Part shown: positions 6,932 through 7,600 of the stretch, one piece after another | Layout of the letters: each line of letters starts with the position of its first letter | Numbering within the stretch: the stretch's first letter is position 1 | Assembly: GCA_030731635.1 (NCBI GenBank) | Contig: JANQTR010000020.1 | Location: forward strand, 1 to 7,600 | Direction of reading: 5' to 3' | DNA length: 7,600 bases | Source of the DNA: Erythrobacter sp. | GTDB lineage: Bacteria; Pseudomonadota; Alphaproteobacteria; Sphingomonadales; Sphingomonadaceae | The notes under the pieces: generated by a model | The model's database searches: none | The model's input: the letters and a program-made list of their open reading frames with translations, nothing else | Told to the model about the DNA's origin: nothing | Program-made: the position numbers and the translations under genes

Positions 6932-6938
6932 CTCTCCT
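6932..6938 (-). promoter_or_regulatory. Ribosome binding site that sets the tkt start
   Basis: AGGAGAG ends 10 nt before ATG 6921. No such motif precedes the in-frame upstream TTG (7041) or ATG (7017), which supports the shorter, family-length protein. Confidence 0.65.
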
Positions 6939-6963
6939 GTTGGCTGTCCTGCACCTTACCCTG

Positions 6964-6991
6964 AACATATCGCAGGAGGCGCGCGATTCGA
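6964..6991 (-). promoter_or_regulatory. Candidate tkt promoter with a GANTC (CcrM) site
   Basis: On the minus strand TATGTT (6969-6964) resembles a -10 box (4 of 6 to TATAAT) and lies 16 nt after TCGAAT (6991-6986), a poor -35 match (3 of 6 to TTGACA). This would start transcription near 6957 and leave a 5' UTR of about 36 nt. The -35 overlaps GATTC/GAATC (6985-6989), a GANTC site that CcrM methylates in most alphaproteobacteria and that GcrA can read. Box scores are weak, so the placement is tentative. Confidence 0.3.
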
Positions 6992-7000
6992 TCCCTGCGA
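6970..7000. repeat. Inverted repeat TCGCAGG / CCTGCGA around the putative tkt -35
   Basis: TCGCAGG (6970-6976) and CCTGCGA (6994-7000) form a perfect 7-bp inverted repeat 17 nt apart. It abuts the candidate -10 and encloses the candidate -35 of tkt. The same 7-mer recurs at 7052-7058, within a longer TATCGCAGG copied at 6968-6976 and 7050-7058. Half-site spacing of about 2.3 helical turns is compatible with a dimeric regulator, but no known operator is recognised. Confidence 0.45.
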
Positions 7001-7054
7001 AACGGTGGCTGTGCCATTGCCGAGCCGTCCAGTGAGGTCAACCTTGCGGTATCG

Positions 7055-7080
7055 CAGGCGAAGCCGCCGCTTAGCGCCTG
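7055..7080. repeat. Bulged stem-loop in the tkt/zapA-side intergenic region
   Basis: CAGGCG (7055-7060) pairs with CGCCTG (7075-7080). Just inside, AAG (7061-7063) pairs with CTT (7070-7072), leaving a 6-nt loop and a 2-nt bulge, 9 bp in all. The left arm overlaps the TCGCAGG copy at 7052-7058. It has no T tract on either side. Confidence 0.4.
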
Positions 7081-7089
7081 ATCACCCCT

Positions 7090-7151
7090 CAGTTATCAAC
7101 AGCCCTGCGCAAACCTTTGCGCAGGCTTCGCTATCTTGATATTGATAACTG
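7090..7151. repeat. 10-bp inverted repeat flanking the divergent control region
   Basis: CAGTTATCAA (7090-7099) and TTGATAACTG (7142-7151) are exact reverse complements 42 nt apart; the right copy ends 2 nt before the ATG at 7154. They enclose the hairpin at 7104-7125, though its centre is offset by 6 nt. The pair could be operator half-sites or mirrored promoter elements for the two divergent transcripts. TTATCAACA at 7093-7101 also differs from a DnaA box (TTATCCACA) at one base. Confidence 0.5.
7104..7125. promoter_or_regulatory. 22-bp palindrome between the divergent genes (operator or hairpin)
   Basis: CCTGCGCAAA-CC-TTTGCGCAGG is a perfect 10-bp inverted repeat with a 2-bp centre; with one skipped base, AGC/GCT (7101 onward and 7125-7127) extends it. 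It is the strongest symmetry in the window. It lies 28 bp before the ATG at 7154 and about 180 bp before tkt. A 2-nt centre favours a protein-binding DNA site over an RNA hairpin, although a 4-nt loop is possible. No T tract follows on either strand. Confidence 0.55.
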
Positions 7152-7153
7152 CA

Positions 7154-7390
7154 ATGAGCGCCGAACGGATCGAACACGCGATAGCCCGCATCACCGCCGC
7201 GATTGAGCGGATTGATCTGGCGCGTGAGGCCGCCGTGACAGGGGCCAAGGCTAGCGCAGGATCAGCGCGGGTGGTCGAATTGGTCAACACGCATGAGAAG
7301 TTGCGCGAACAGGTCGCTGAAAGCCTTGCCGAACTTGATGAATTGCTGGCCAAGCTGGAAGATGCCTCGCCTGAGGAGCAGCAATCATGA
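7154..7390 (+). CDS. Small coiled-coil protein upstream of zapA (ZauP-like)
   Basis: 78 residues from ATG 7154. The sequence is almost all helix-forming and charged, with no membrane segment or signal peptide. Two amphipathic stretches with hydrophobic residues at 3-4 spacing are visible: IEHAIARITAAIERIDLA (6-23) and VVELVNTHEKLREQVAESLAELDELLAKLED (about 40-70), split by a small-residue linker (AAVTGAKASAGSA, about 26-38). The acidic tail is ASPEEQQS. It overlaps zapA by ATGA, so the two are co-translated. Caulobacter has a coiled-coil ZapA partner encoded directly upstream of zapA (ZauP, ZapA-upstream protein), which works with ZapA to focus the Z-ring. Gene position, size and coiled-coil character fit that protein, but the identity is inferred from context, not from recognised motifs. 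The ATG has no clear Shine-Dalgarno; an in-frame TTG at 7136 is the alternative start. A leaderless or very short-leader mRNA is possible. Confidence 0.75.
   Translation: MSAERIEHAIARITAAIERIDLAREAAVTGAKASAGSARVVELVNTHEKLREQVAESLAELDELLAKLEDASPEEQQS
7373..7378 (+). promoter_or_regulatory. Ribosome binding site of zapA inside the upstream gene
   Basis: GAGGAG lies 8 nt before ATG 7387, within the last codons of the coiled-coil gene. It supports a strong, coupled start for zapA, in contrast to the upstream gene, which lacks a visible site. Confidence 0.65.
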
Positions 7391-7600
7391 GCACCGTCAC
7401 ACTCACGATCGGCCCCAAATCCTATGCCGTCGCTTGCGCCGATGGCGAAGAAGCGCACATCACCGCACTGGGCGCGATCATCGCGGAAAAATACAACCAG
7501 CTTGGTGCGTCGCGCGCTCCGCTGGAGGCACAGAACCTGCTGTTTGCCGCGCTGTTCCTTGCCGATGAGTTGGCCGAGGCGCGATCGCGTTTGGCATCTG
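7387..7600 (+). CDS. zapA: Cell division protein ZapA, N-terminal part (runs off the right edge)
   Basis: The reading frame opens at ATG 7387 and stays open for 71 codons to the window end; the C-terminal coiled coil is missing. The protein starts STVTLTIGPKSYAVACADGEE (2-22), the beta-hairpin of the ZapA globular head. HITALGAIIAEKYNQLGA (24-41) follows, then helix EAQNLLFAALFLADELAEARSRL (47-69) that leads into the coiled coil; the ALFLADEL stretch is typical of ZapA. ZapA binds FtsZ and crosslinks protofilaments in the Z-ring. The start overlaps the stop of the small coiled-coil gene (ATGA), and GAGGAG (7373-7378) lies 8 nt upstream. In many proteobacteria 6S RNA and a 5-formyltetrahydrofolate cyclo-ligase gene follow zapA; these would be outside this window. 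Confidence 0.9.
   Translation, partial: MSTVTLTIGPKSYAVACADGEEAHITALGAIIAEKYNQLGASRAPLEAQNLLFAALFLADELAEARSRLAS

Noticed and set aside
6922..7041. 40-residue N-terminal extension of transketolase from a TTG at 7041
   Set aside because: No ribosome binding site precedes it, the residues do not resemble any transketolase, and ATG 6921 gives the family length with AGGAGAG upstream.
1..7600. Mobile element, phage, CRISPR, toxin-antitoxin or defence genes
   Set aside because: No transposase, integrase, direct-repeat array or related domain seen in any of the genes; all recognised genes are housekeeping and the base composition looks uniform.

Overview
This is a GC-rich chromosomal window that reads as an alphaproteobacterium, most likely Sphingomonadales (Erythrobacter/Porphyrobacter/Sphingomonas-like). 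The evidence is the protein sequences: a PGK with an STAGGAF version of the C-terminal loop, a ThiE with an FQFRVKG active-site strand, and a small coiled-coil gene fused by ATGA overlap to zapA. The placement is inference from remembered family features, not from a search.

Layout. Nearly the whole window (6921 down to 88) is a minus-strand block of central carbon genes: tkt (transketolase), gap (GAPDH), pgk (phosphoglycerate kinase), a small NTF2-like/DUF4440 protein, a PaaI-type hotdog thioesterase, a 113-bp spacer, fba (metal-independent class I fructose-bisphosphate aldolase, staphylococcal type), a 59-bp spacer, and thiE (thiamine-phosphate synthase). Gaps of 15, 38, 1 and 2 bp link the first five genes, so they look like one operon. 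The fba-thiE pair may be read through from it or may have its own promoter. On the plus strand, diverging from tkt, are a 78-residue coiled-coil protein (ZauP-like) and the first 71 codons of zapA, which runs off the right edge. Positions 1-87 hold no recognisable gene, only two small stem-loops.

How the genes fit together. Tkt, GAPDH, PGK and FBA together interconvert 3-phosphoglycerate, triose phosphates, fructose-1,6-bisphosphate and the pentose-phosphate pool. Sphingomonads usually degrade sugars by the Entner-Doudoroff route, so in such a host the set would serve gluconeogenesis and pentose supply as well as lower glycolysis. ThiE makes the precursor of thiamine diphosphate, the cofactor of transketolase. 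ZapA and its partner act in Z-ring assembly; their link to the sugar genes seems to be only a shared intergenic region.

The genes are ordinary housekeeping genes and I see no mobile element, phage, CRISPR, toxin-antitoxin or defence system. The most interesting parts are non-coding. The 232-bp tkt/zauP-like divergent region holds at least four overlapping dyad symmetries and repeated TCGCAGG motifs. There are also an isolated 14-bp palindrome upstream of fba and a stem-loop that could mask the thiE start region. The two small proteins embedded between pgk and fba are the other point of interest.
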